A DNA stretch of 64,000 bases. Source: Catillopecten margaritatus gill symbiont (lineage in GTDB: Bacteria > Pseudomonadota > Gammaproteobacteria > PS1 > Pseudothioglobaceae). The stretch's first letter is position 1. Each line of letters starts with the position of its first letter. A program made the position numbers and the translations under genes. The notes below the pieces were generated by a model. The model saw only the letters and a program-made list of their open reading frames with translations. It had not been told where the DNA came from and made no database searches. Of this stretch, positions 38,257 through 47,785 are shown piece after piece. The stretch lies in contig CP138327.1 in NCBI GenBank assembly GCA_037956075.1, forward strand, positions 868,001 through 932,000, given 5' to 3'.

Positions 38257-39412
38257 TGTAAATTCGCATCATAAGTGCACAACTAAGTTTAATTAGCATT
38301 AGTGTATTTTGCTTGGCCTTTATGTCAAGCCAAAAGCAAAATACACCAAGCCTTTGAATAAAATCAGAGGTCGGTCAATCTATAATGATTGATTTGCTTA
38401 AACGGAGCTGAACACTATGTACAAGCAACTAACCTCTGAAGAGAGGTATTATATCGCGATTGGAATTAAACAAGGCATGTCTAAGAATAAAATCGCACAA
38501 AACCTTAATCGCAGCCACTCTACCATTATTAGAGAGATTGCCCGTAACACGGGCAAGCGAGGCTATCGATACAATCAGGCTAATGGCTTTGCGCAGCAAA
38601 GACATCAAGCCAAAGATAAGTTTGTTAAATTAACCATTGAGTGTAAACGCTTGATTGACAATTGTCTAAAACTTGATTGGTCGCCTGAACAAGTCTGTGG
38701 TTGGCTTAATGCCAACAATGTCATTCAACTTCACCATGAGAGCATCTATCGTTATTTGCTCAAAGATAAAGCAGATGGTGGCTTGTTATATCAACACCTC
38801 AGACATCAGGGTAAGCCTTATAGAAAGCGTTATGGTTACGCGCATAATCGCACAGGCATTCCCAATCGTATTGATATTGACCAGCGCCCTGAGGCAGTTA
38901 ATAATCGCACAGTATTTGGACATTGGGAGGCGGACACTATTATTGGTAAAGCCCACAAAGGTGCCATCGTAACGCTGGATGAGCGCATATCAAAGCTTAG
39001 ACTGGCGTATCCGCTTAATAGCAAACACAAAGACGGTGTTAGTGTTGCCATCAATACCTTGCTTCAGCCTATTAAGGGTTTTGTACATTCAATTACCTAT
39101 GACAATGGCAAGGAGTTCGCAGGACATGAGAAAATTAATAAAACAATCCATTGTAAGAGTTACTTTGCTAAGCCTTACCATAGCTGGGAACGTGGACAAA
39201 ACGAAAACGCTAACGGCTTATTACGGCAATACTTCCCAAAGACAATATCTTTGGTAAATATTGCTTACAATGAAGTTAAAATAGCAGTGAATAAATTAAA
39301 TTCTAGACCGAGAAAATGTCTAGGATTTAAAACACCTTACCAGGTGTTTTTTGAGATGACGGGTGTTGATGCTCGTCAATTGGGAGTTGTGCACTTATGA
39401 GTCGAATCCACC
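38257..39412 (+). mobile_element. IS30-family insertion sequence, copy 1 (intact)
   Basis: 1156 bp. Terminal inverted repeats read ATTCGCATCATAAGTGCACAACT (left, from 38262) and, reversed, ATTCGACTCATAAGTGCACAACT (right), differing at two bases. A stem-loop, GTGTATTTTGCTT (38302-38314) with AAGCAAAATACAC (38334-38346), lies between the left end and the transposase start and may shield the gene from read-through. Confidence 0.9.
38417..39400 (+). CDS. IS30-family transposase, copy 1
   Basis: 327 residues. The N-terminal helix-turn-helix (LTSEERYYIAIGIKQGMSKNKIAQNLNRSHSTIIREI) is the IS30 signature, and the RNaseH-fold catalytic residues are in HWEADTIIG, ITYDNGKEF and RGQNENANGLLRQYFPK (D, D, E). 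The C-terminus RPRKCLGFKTPYQVF is typical. The stop is formed within the right inverted repeat. Differs from copy 3 by one residue (Y/H in ERYYIA). Confidence 0.95.
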   Translation: MYKQLTSEERYYIAIGIKQGMSKNKIAQNLNRSHSTIIREIARNTGKRGYRYNQANGFAQQRHQAKDKFVKLTIECKRLIDNCLKLDWSPEQVCGWLNANNVIQLHHESIYRYLLKDKADGGLLYQHLRHQGKPYRKRYGYAHNRTGIPNRIDIDQRPEAVNNRTVFGHWEADTIIGKAHKGAIVTLDERISKLRLAYPLNSKHKDGVSVAINTLLQPIKGFVHSITYDNGKEFAGHEKINKTIHCKSYFAKPYHSWERGQNENANGLLRQYFPKTISLVNIAYNEVKIAVNKLNSRPRKCLGFKTPYQVFFEMTGVDARQLGVVHL

Positions 39413-39824
39413 ATACAACTACTTTAGCTTTTTTTTTGCTATCTTTATTGTAAATTAAAACCTGCCTTACATTCGTAACCTGAGGCAATTCCTCACGTCA
39501 ACAAGTGGCTATCAAACCCAAAACCCAACAAAAATTATTAACTTGTTAAGTTCGGGGGGTTTTGCCTCTACAGTAAATATAATTTGTAAAGTTTCACCTA
39601 CTCATCACCAAATGTAAGATTCTTTTATCCTCATTTTTTTAATGATACTGCTAGTCTTAACCATTAGTGCCATTAACAAATGAGAGAATGTTTGGATTTA
39701 TAAACCTCACTTGTTTAATCCTTAAACTAAACAACGCCGGGCTGATTAACTCATTTATTCTCAATGCTGTAATGTTAAATGCCCTTCCTTAAATGTCTTA
39801 ACTCCTTGTTATGTAATAAAAAAC
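39413..39824. other. Noncoding spacer between IS30 copy 1 and the adhesin terminator
   Basis: 412 bases without a gene. The same sequence follows IS copy 2 at 49137-49548. AT-rich; the T-run of TAGC(T)9 and a GGGGGG tract at ~39555 are the only obvious landmarks. No match to the adhesin 3' end (which a DGR template repeat would need) was seen. Confidence 0.5.
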
Positions 39825-39844
39825 CACCCAAGCAAGCTTGGGTG
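39815..39844 (-). terminator. Terminator of adhesin A
   Basis: On the minus strand CACCCAAGC-TT-GCTTGGGTG (39844-39825) is followed by a T tract (plus-strand A's at 39817-39823). It is a strong Rho-independent terminator 108 bases after the adhesin stop. The same element is at 49539-49568 for adhesin B. Confidence 0.85.
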
Positions 39845-39848
39845 ATGA

Positions 39849-39931
39849 ATACCCCGCAAGGGGGTATAAATACCCAGCCATTCGGCTGTGTTTAGTTGCA
39901 CTTTTAGTGCAACTTATGCCAGCTTCGCTGG
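39849..39931. repeat. Array of four short hairpins downstream of adhesin A
   Basis: ATACCCC-GCAAG-GGGGTAT (39849-39867), CAGCC-ATTC-GGCTG (39875-39888), AGTTGCAC-TTTTA-GTGCAACT (39894-39914) and CCAGC-TTC-GCTGG (39919-39931). On the adhesin coding strand the last one contains GCGAAGC, known to fold into an exceptionally stable DNA mini-hairpin, 22 bases after the stop. DGR target genes often have a hairpin just downstream of the variable repeat. The array is repeated at 49573-49655. Confidence 0.7.
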
Positions 39932-39952
39932 TCGAAGTGCCAAAGTGTCGAA

Positions 39953-42900
39953 TTAATCCTTTAGACAGCGAACACTAAACCCGTACGCCTTATTGTCGGT
40001 ACTGCGGTACACCGTGGCGTAACTGGTGTTCAGGTCGCGCCTGTAGGCATTACTACCTGACTCAGTACTACTCCACAAGTCCGTGTCGACGCCACGATTG
40101 TAGAAACTACCATTGGTATTGCGGTAGCCCGCTAACTTAGCCTCGAAGCCACTAGAGCCACCTACTTTTAGTTTTGTTCCTTCATCAGTACCACGCCAAC
40201 CCGTTGCTTCTTGATTAGCAACACTCATACCTAATTGACCTTCTAAGACTTTCCAATCAGCATCAGATGGCAAACTCCAGCCACTAGGACAAACGTTCAT
40301 CGCTGCATCCCAAGTGTAGTAATAACCGTCTTCATCGCTTGTATCTCCAGAACCATTAGTACCCACATAAGCATTCCAATAATCCGTACCTAGAACATTA
40401 TTTGTAGTAGGCACTAATGAAACATTAGATGCACTCCAAGTTTGAGTGCCGATGGTTATGCTGGCTAGTTCTACAACAACGTTAGTGACATTAACCGTAA
40501 TATTAGCACTTTGTGACGTGGTGTCAGCTTTGGTGATCTGCACTGCTAGCGTGTAGCTAGTCGTGGTTTCAAAATCAAGCTGGTTGACATCGGCCACGGT
40601 GATTTGACCACTGTTGCTAATCGCAAAGGCGGTGTTAGTGTTACCGCTGGTAATGCTAAAGCCAGTTGGACTACCTGTGGTTACAAGAACTGCACCCACA
40701 TTAGTTGCATTGGCAGAGTTCTCAGCAATAGAACGAGTTTGGGCACTGATCGAAACAGCACTACCCTCATTAACGTTAGTGACATTAACCGTAATATTAG
40801 CACTTTGTGACGTGGTGTCAGCTTTGGTGATCTGCACTGCTAGCGTATAGCTCTTCGTGGTTTCAAAATCAAGCTGGTTGGCATCGGCCACGGTGATTTG
40901 ACCACTGTTGCTAATCGCAAAGGCGGTGTTAGTGTTACCGCTGGTAATGCTAAAGCCAGTTGGACTACCTGTGGTTACAAGAACTGCACCCACATTAGTT
41001 GCATTGGCAGAGTTCTCAGCAATAGAACGAGTTTGGGCACTGATCGAAGCACTACCCTCATTAACGTTAGTGACATTAACCGTAATATTAGCACTTTGTG
41101 ACGTGGTGTCAGCTTTGGTGATCTGCACTGCTAGCGTGTAGCTAGTCGTGGTTTCAAAATCAAGCTGGTTGGCATCGGCCACGGTGATTTGACCACTGTT
41201 GCTAATCGCAAAGGCGGTGTTAGTGTTACCGCTGGTAATGCTAAAGCCAGTTGGACTACCTGTGGTTACAAGAACTGCACCCACATTAGTTGCATTGGCA
41301 GAGTTCTCAGCAATAGAACGAGTTTGGGCACTGATCGAAACAGCACTACCCTCATTAACGTTAGTGACATTAACCGTAATATTAGCACTTTGTGACGTGG
41401 TGTCAGCTTTGGTGATCTGCACTGCTAGCGTGTAGCTAGTCGTGGTTTCAAAATCAAGCTGGTTGACATCGGCCACGGTGATTTGACCACTGTTGCTAAT
41501 CGCAAAGGCGGTGTTAGTGTTACCGCTGGTAATGCTAAAGCCAGTTGGACTACCTGTGGTTACAAGAACTGCACCCACATTAGTTGCATTGGCAGAGTTC
41601 TCAGCAATAGAACGAGTTTGGGCACTGATCGAAACAGCACTACCCTCATTAACGTTAGTGACATTAACCGTAATATTAGCACTTTGTGACGTGGTGTCAG
41701 CTTTGGTGATCTGCACTGCTAGCGTGTAGCTAGTCGTGGTTTCAAAATCAAGCTGGTTGACATCGGCCACGGTGATTTGACCACTGTTGCTAATCGCAAA
41801 GGCGGTGTTAGTGTTACCGCTGGTAATGCTAAAGCCAGTTGGACTACCTGTGGTTACAAGAACTGCACCCACATTAGTTGCATTGGCAGAGTTCTCAGCA
41901 ATAGAACGAGTTTGGGCACTGATCGAAACAGCACTACCCTCATTAACGTTAGTGACATTAACCGTAATATTAGCACTTTGTGACGTGGTGTCAGCTTTGG
42001 TGATCTGCACTGCTAGCGTGTAGCTAGTCGTGGTTTCAAAATCAAGCTGGTTGGCATCGGCCACGGTGATTTGACCACTGTTGCTAATCGCAAAGGCGGT
42101 GTTAGTGTTACCGCTGGTAATGCTAAAGCCAGTTGGACTACCTGTGGTTACAAGAACTGCACCCACATTAGTTGTATTGGCAGAGTTCTCAGCAATAGAA
42201 CGAGTTTGGGCACTGATCGAAACAGCACTACCCTCATTAACGTTAGTGACATTAACCGTAATATTAGCACTTTGTGACGTGGTGTCAGCTTTGGTGATCT
42301 GCACTGCTAGCGTGTAGCTAGTCGTGGTTTCAAAATCAAGCTGGTTGACATCGGCCACGGTGATTTGACCACTGTTGCTAATCGCAAAGGCGGTGTTAGT
42401 GTTACCGCTGGTAATGCTAAAGCCAGTTGGACTACCTGTGGTTACAAGAACTGCACCCACATTAGTTGCATTGGCAGAGTTCTCAGCAATAGAACGAGTT
42501 TGGGCACTGATCGAAACAGCACTACCCTCATTAACGTTAGTGACATTAACCGTAATATTAGCACTTTGTGACGTGGTGTCAGCTTTGGTGATCTGCACTG
42601 CTAGCGTGTAGCTAGTCGTGGTTTCAAAATCAAGCTGGTTGACATCGGCCACGGTGATTTGACCACTGTTGCTAATCGCAAAGGCGGTGTTAGTGTTACC
42701 GCTGGTAATGCTAAAGCCAGTTGGACTACCTGTGGTTACAAGAACTGCACCCACATTAGTTGCATTGGCAGAGTTCTCAGCAATAGAACGAGTTTGGGCA
42801 CTGATCGAAACAGCACTACCCTCATTAACGTTAGTGACATTAACCGTAATATTAGCACTTTGTGACGTGGTGTCAGCTTTGGTGATCTGCACTGCTAGCG

Positions 42901-43489
42901 TGTAGCTAGTCGTGGTTTCAAAATCAAGCTGGTTGACATCGGCCACGGTGATTTGACCACTGTTGCTAATCGCAAAGGCGGTGTTAGTGTTACCGCTGGT
43001 AATGCTAAAGCCAGTTGGACTACCTGTGGTTACAAGAACTGCACCCACATTAGTTGCATTGGCAGAGTTCTCAGCAATAGAACGAGTTTGGGCACTGATC
43101 GAAGCACTACCCTCATTAACGTTAGTGACATTAACCGTAATATTAGCACTTTGTGACGTGGTGTCAGCTTTGGTGATCTGCACTGCTAGCGTGTAGCTAG
43201 TCGTGGTTTCAAAATCAAGCTGGTTGACATCGGCCACGGTGATTTGACCACTGTTGCTAATCGCAAAGGCGGTGTTAGTGTTACCGCTGGTAATGCTAAA
43301 GCCAGTTGGACTACCTGTGGTTACAAGAACTGCACCCACATTAGTTGCATTGGCAGAGTTCTCAGCAATAGAACGAGTTTGGGCACTGATCGAAAAGCAC
43401 TACCCTCATTAACGTTAGTGACATTAACCGTAATATTAGCACTTTGTGACGTGGTGTCAGCTTTGGTGATCTGCACTGCTAGCGTGTAG
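39953..43489 (-). pseudogene. Adhesin A, C-terminal part (cadherin-like repeats and FISUMP tip)
   Basis: Continues the gene 43490-46795 after an internal break. The open frame from 43339 gives 1128 residues: about ten 98-residue cadherin-like repeats (ISAQTRSIAENSANATNVG ... LDFETTTSYTLAVQITKAD), then a ~175-residue C-terminal domain starting ASITIGTQTWSASNVSL and ending GFSVRCLKD, the Fibrobacter-type FISUMP (C-type-lectin-like) fold. The break is a 38-bp deletion at the TAGCTAG/GTGATTTG junction near 43492 that creates a TAG, plus a 1-bp deletion near 43397; together they are -39, so the frame is regained. It may be an assembly error in the repeats. Confidence 0.8.
39957..40102 (-). other. 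Candidate DGR variable repeat (VR) in adhesin A
   Basis: The last ~145 bases of the coding sequence encode the FISUMP tip. Compared with adhesin B (offset 9724) there are nine substitutions between 39997 and 40099, in codons AAT/GAT, GTC/GAC, GAC/AAC, GAC/TAC, AGG/AGA, GAC/CAC, TAC/AGC and GAC/AAC (A/B). Every one can derive from an adenine in a template codon AAT, AAC, GAC or AGA. The 40 bases from 39996 to the stop are invariant, as an initiation (IMH) segment would be. Confidence 0.75.
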
Positions 43490-44560
43490 CTAGGTGATTT
43501 GACCACTGTCGCTAATCGCAAAGGCGGTGTTAGTGTTACCGCTGGTAATGCTAAAGCCAGTTGGACTACCTGTGGTTACAAGAACTGCACCCACATTAGT
43601 TGCATTGGCAGAGTTCTCAGCAATAGAACGAGTTTGGGCACTGATCGAAACAGCACTACCCTCATTAACGTCAGTGACATTAACCGTAATATTAGCACTT
43701 TGTGACGTGGTGTTAGCTTTGGTGATCTGCACTGCTAGCGTAGCTGTCTTCGTGGTTTCAAAATCAAGCTGGTTGACATCGGCCACGGTGATTTGACCAC
43801 TGTTGCTAATCGCAAAGGCGGTGTTAGTGTTACCGCTGGTAATGCTAAAGCCAGTTGGACTACCTGTGGTTACAAGAACTGCACCCACATTAGTTGCATT
43901 GGCAGAGTTCTCAGCAATAGAACGAGTTTGGGCACTGATCGAAACAGCACTACCCTCATTAACGTTAGTGACATTAACCGTAATATTAGCACTTTGTGAC
44001 GTGGTGTCAGCTTTGGTGATCTGCACTGCTAGCGTATAGCTCTTCGTGGTTTCAAAATCAAGCTGGTTGGCATCGGCCACGGTGATTTGACCACTGTTGC
44101 TAATCGCAAAGGCGGTGTTAGTGTTACCGCTGGTAATGCTAAAGCCAGTTGGACTACCTGTGGTTACAAGAACTGCACCCACATTAGTTGCATTGGCAGA
44201 GTTCTCAGCAATAGAACGAGTTTGGGCACTGATCGAAGCACTACCCTCATTAACGTTAGTGACATTAACCGTAATATTAGCACTTTGTGACGTGGTGTCA
44301 GCTTTGGTGATCTGCACTGCTAGCGTGTAGTCAGTGACATTAACCGTAATATTAGCTAGCGTATAGCTCTTCGTGGTTTCAAAATCAAGCTGGTTGACAT
44401 CGGCCACGGTGATTTGACCACTGTTGCTAATCGCAAAGGCGGTGTTAGTGTTACCGCTGGTAATGCTAAAGCCAGTTGGACTACCTGTGGTTACAAGAAC
44501 TGCACCCACATTAGTTGCATTGGCAGAGTTCTCAGCAATAGAGCGAGTTTGGGCACTGAT
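40480..44560 (-). repeat. Tandem 294-bp repeats in adhesin A (about 14 copies)
   Basis: Each unit encodes 98 residues of a cadherin-like fold. Units are nearly identical at the nucleotide level; variants are GSAVSI versus GSASI (a 3-bp length change), DVNQ/DANQ, FETTT/FETTK and NATN/NTTN. One short unit near 44330-44360 has a duplicated ANITVNVTDYT segment. This uniformity implies recent homogenisation or expansion. Confidence 0.9.
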
Positions 44561-46795
44561 GCTAAAATCCACTACGGTAGCAATCACATCAGCAGAAGTC
44601 ACACTAGCATAATCAGCACCTGTAATAGTATGACTAATGGTTACAGTCTCATCAGTTGCATTAACATCAGCTACACCAGTGACTGTAACTGTTTGCGCTG
44701 TGCTCCAGTTAGCTGTGGTAAAGGTCATTACACCTGATACGGAGGCAGCACCGGTATCAGCACTCACTGGGGTGATCGTAACACTACCAGTTGGTTGCGT
44801 GTTAAGGACTACTGTGTAAGTTGTTACACCGTTTTCATCAAGAGTTACTGCGGTTTTATTTAAAATAACACTAGGGGTGGTTGTTACAATATCTACATTG
44901 CCTGCATTAGTGTTTCCAGTATCTGATGTTGGGTTGTTAGCACCAGAGCCTGTTTTAAAATTGTTTATAGCTTGATTAAGATTAAGAGTTTTTCCTTGTC
45001 CATCTGCAATACCATCAATATCACCATCAGCCATATCAACAACAAGCTCTTGGATAGTTTCATTGGCGTGGATATTATCACCACCATTATTTGCAGTTGA
45101 CTGTGTATCATCATGTCCTGCATTCTCAGACATTTGTGAGACTGCTGCTAGCACAGTACCAAATTTACCCGCATCATCATTAGCGGCAGTGATAGTGTTA
45201 AGATCCGTTGGGATGGTGGCGGTAAAATCAACGCCACTTATACCAAATGCTGTTGCAATTTGTGTATTTTTAGTGGTTATATCATTAGCTAAAGTACCAG
45301 CATTAGCTAATTGATAAGCAATTTCAGATAAAGGTGAGGCTAGAAGAATTAAGTCTCCTGTGCCTGAATAAATTTTTGCCGCTCTGAGCACTGGAGAGCT
45401 AGTAGTGGTCACACCTGTGGCTTCATCGATATAGGTACCAATGGCATTACAAGAGCTAGAAATTAGTCCAGTAGGTAGAACAACATTTGACAGTGTTACA
45501 CTGCCATCAGCGCCTGTTACACCAGAGCCATTGGCAATAGCAACATTTGATGCATTGTAAAGTGTACAGGTAGAGCCTACTGTAGGAGCGTTGTATTCAC
45601 CCAAAACCACGCTAACACCATTTAAGAGTTTTTCAATACGGATTTTGTTAGATCTTTCAACAAAGTCAAGATCGGTTAGGGTAACAATATTTGAGTTAGC
45701 AAAAGCTTGATCAGAGACTTTAAAATTAGTTAATGCTTCGCCATCTTTAAATGGCAGTTGTGCGCTTAGGCGTGCATAGCTTGCACGCTCAGCTGTGTTT
45801 GAGTTTTCAGTACCTATTTCTAGCGTAGTAGAAGGATTAAGCTCTATTTCAACACCTAAAATAGTACCTTTAATATTGTCGCCAACTTTGGCATCCCAAT
45901 AATAGTGCGTGCCTTTGATTTTTGCCCAAGATAGATAAGGTACTTGACCCGTTAGTTTAATGTCATGTCCTGCTAGTGGCTCTTCAGTGTAATCACCAAT
46001 AACTTTCTTATCTGACAATGGGTAGTATTTATTAATATTGGCACTAAAGTTAGCTCTTTGGTATTCCAAACCTAGCGATGCACGCTTGTGCTTAGACTCG
46101 GTTTCATAATCAGTGAATAGATTAATACCAGCAATAGACTGACCACCTTCAAGTAGGTAACGCTGTCCAAGGCCTAAATTAATAGTGTCACGGCGCTCAC
46201 CATGGTTTTCACCAGAGTTAATTTGAGCTTGGATAAAAGTTAGCTCTGTTGAATCTGTATTAAGCTCAGTCAATGGTTGAATGGTTTTAAGACTATATGT
46301 TGGGTTATTAGACTCTAATTTATGCACAGAGATTTCAGTTCTACCGTTGCCAATACTATTAGCAAGTTCATTGGCTTTTTGATTAATAAAGCCTTCGGTT
46401 TTATTAATCACTGTGTTGTTGGCTTTATTTTTTAAATTATCAGTAATTTTTTTACCAAGCTGATTGGCATTGTCAGAATCTGTACCGCCCAAGGCATTAC
46501 GAACAGAAGAGCCAATCTCTTTAAGGAGTGTATCAATTGTGTTTTCTTCTTTAACAGCTACTTGAGTATTGTTATCACTGTACTGTTGTCCAAGGTTAAG
46601 ATAAGCTTCTTTGTCAAACTGGTTAATCTCACCACCTGAGGTAACGTTAAGTGATAGAGTCAAAGCGCCAAAAGCTAAAAAATGCTTAAGCCTGCTTAGC
46701 GCTCTAGAATGTGCCCCACCCACCCACGCAACATGGGTAATTAGGTTAGTGGCATTATAATTAGTTGAACAGGCGTTTTTTAATAGTGTTTTCAT
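43490..46795 (-). CDS. Adhesin A, N-terminal part: inverse autotransporter (intimin/invasin family), prematurely stopped
   Basis: 1101 residues. An extended signal region (RALSRLKHFLAFGALTLSLNVTSG) is followed by a helical segment, then the inverse-autotransporter beta-barrel (INLGLGQRYLLEGGQSIAGINLFTDYETESKHKRASLGLEYQ and YYPLSDKKVIGDYTEEPLAGHDIKLTGQVPY), Ig-like regions, a DUF-like Calx/EGF-free spacer and about four cadherin-like repeats. It ends at a TAG made by the 38-bp deletion. The ATG at 46795 directly abuts the TTAATCG array and has no Shine-Dalgarno. The barrel should sit in the outer membrane with the repeats outside. Confidence 0.88.
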   Translation of the reverse strand: MKTLLKNACSTNYNATNLITHVAWVGGAHSRALSRLKHFLAFGALTLSLNVTSGGEINQFDKEAYLNLGQQYSDNNTQVAVKEENTIDTLLKEIGSSVRNALGGTDSDNANQLGKKITDNLKNKANNTVINKTEGFINQKANELANSIGNGRTEISVHKLESNNPTYSLKTIQPLTELNTDSTELTFIQAQINSGENHGERRDTINLGLGQRYLLEGGQSIAGINLFTDYETESKHKRASLGLEYQRANFSANINKYYPLSDKKVIGDYTEEPLAGHDIKLTGQVPYLSWAKIKGTHYYWDAKVGDNIKGTILGVEIELNPSTTLEIGTENSNTAERASYARLSAQLPFKDGEALTNFKVSDQAFANSNIVTLTDLDFVERSNKIRIEKLLNGVSVVLGEYNAPTVGSTCTLYNASNVAIANGSGVTGADGSVTLSNVVLPTGLISSSCNAIGTYIDEATGVTTTSSPVLRAAKIYSGTGDLILLASPLSEIAYQLANAGTLANDITTKNTQIATAFGISGVDFTATIPTDLNTITAANDDAGKFGTVLAAVSQMSENAGHDDTQSTANNGGDNIHANETIQELVVDMADGDIDGIADGQGKTLNLNQAINNFKTGSGANNPTSDTGNTNAGNVDIVTTTPSVILNKTAVTLDENGVTTYTVVLNTQPTGSVTITPVSADTGAASVSGVMTFTTANWSTAQTVTVTGVADVNATDETVTISHTITGADYASVTSADVIATVVDFSISAQTRSIAENSANATNVGAVLVTTGSPTGFSITSGNTNTAFAISNSGQITVADVNQLDFETTKSYTLANITVNVTDYTLAVQITKADTTSQSANITVNVTNVNEGSASISAQTRSIAENSANATNVGAVLVTTGSPTGFSITSGNTNTAFAISNSGQITVADANQLDFETTKSYTLAVQITKADTTSQSANITVNVTNVNEGSAVSISAQTRSIAENSANATNVGAVLVTTGSPTGFSITSGNTNTAFAISNSGQITVADVNQLDFETTKTATLAVQITKANTTSQSANITVNVTDVNEGSAVSISAQTRSIAENSANATNVGAVLVTTGSPTGFSITSGNTNTAFAISDSGQIT

Positions 46796-46886
46796 CGTTA
46801 ATCGTTAATCGTTAATCGTTAATCGTTAATCGTTAATCGTTAATCGTTAATCGTTAATCGTTAATCGTTAATCGTTAATCGTTAAT
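46796..46886 (-). repeat. Heptanucleotide tandem repeat at the adhesin A start (13 units)
   Basis: CGTTAAT is repeated exactly 13 times (91 bp) on the plus strand, immediately upstream of the adhesin ATG on the minus strand. Because 7 is not a multiple of 3 and every frame through the array meets TAA within 21 bases, variation in number would change the 5' untranslated region, not the protein. Module B has 8 units. Confidence 0.95.
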
Positions 46887-47279
46887 AAAATTATGTTGTG
46901 TATTTTACCGTAACTATTTAACTATTTAACTATTTTTTTTGCTTTTAGACTAGAAAGCCTAATAAAAATCTTTATAAGCAAGGATTATGGAAAAAAATAG
47001 GAAGATAAAGAATAGAGCAAGCCATAAGAGTGTCAATATATTTACAACTTGAAACATTTTCTACTGAAGCGGTAGTCAAACATTCGCCTTATGTTGAGCT
47101 ATGCTTTTTAGCTCTTTTGTGTCTATATTTATTTAAATAAATGCCATCTTCTAGGGTGTTATAATGAAAAAAATATTTTTTTTAAATACTATACAAGTAT
47201 GATTAATGACTGTCCAATCCCCTCTCCTAACATGGAGCTTGAAAAGCAAGCTTCTAATAATTAATTAAAAGAATAGATT
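46887..47279. other. Divergent intergenic region of module A
   Basis: 393 bases between the adhesin repeat array and the + strand gene at 47280. It must contain the promoters of both. TTATAAT at ~47158 could be a + strand -10. A short hairpin AGCTTG-AAAAG-CAAGCT lies at ~47235. No gene was seen. It is nearly identical to 55992-56384. Confidence 0.5.
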
Positions 47280-47640
47280 ATGATAACAATTAACGGCATG
47301 AATAAAGATGAGTTAAAAACCCTGCTAAATGAAACTGTTGACAAAATCAACAAAATTGATACGGCTCATAGTAACATTTTCTTACAACATACTGAGGCTC
47401 AAAACTTAATAAACGGTTTGAATACTGGAGACCTTCAAGGCAAAGTTAATAACGTAAACAATTTTAACACCTCAGTAGAAGACAATAAAAACACCATAGC
47501 AGTCAACCTGACAGATTTCACCTCAACCTACACCAACTTTAAACAGAAAAAAAATGAGTTGTTTGGCAATGAAGATAACGAAAATGACAATGGAAGTATA
47601 GCTGAAATTACAAATAAGCTCAATAAACAGCAAGAGCAGC
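47280..47640 (+). pseudogene. Truncated copy of the unknown coiled-coil membrane protein
   Basis: The first ~120 codons (MITINGMNKDELKTLLNETVDKINKIDTAHSNIF ...) are the same as the intact gene at 56385-57266. At 47641 the sequence changes abruptly and 30 foreign codons follow to a stop at 47732. The junction marks the end of the duplicated module and the beginning of the avd segment. Confidence 0.88.
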
Positions 47641-47785
47641 AAGCAATTAATAAATGGCCTTCATTAAGTTTTGAGCTTCGTATTCAGCGCAAGAATAACA
47701 GTATTGCCGCCTTTATTTTTCTACGTGATTGAATAATTTAAGTCTCGAACAGCTTTTCAAGTAATAATTCTCTATCTTGTGGCAT
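47641..47785 (-). other. Degenerate reading frame after avd (possible start of a reverse transcriptase gene)
   Basis: An ATG at 47785 overlaps the avd stop by 14 bases (MPQDRELLLEKLFET-stop). Further on, in shifted frames, come RRKIKAAILLFLR and AEYEAQNLMKAI. The spacing of a basic RRK-like motif, F and an E-x-x-x-L helix is reminiscent of DGR reverse transcriptase N-termini, but this is weak. The segment ends at the 47640/47641 junction. No RT catalytic domain is present in the window. Confidence 0.25.

Noticed and set aside
39413-39952. DGR template repeat in the spacer downstream of the adhesin
   Set aside because: I looked for words of the VR (such as GGTACTGCGGTACACC or CTACCTGACTCAGT) on both strands and found none in the spacer.
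46796-46886. Translation through the heptamer array as a coding extension
   Set aside because: Every frame meets a TAA within 21 bases of the repeat, so the array cannot be coding.
47641-47732. C-terminal 30 residues of the truncated coiled-coil gene as a native variant
   Set aside because: They arise from out-of-context sequence after the duplication junction; module B shows the true continuation.
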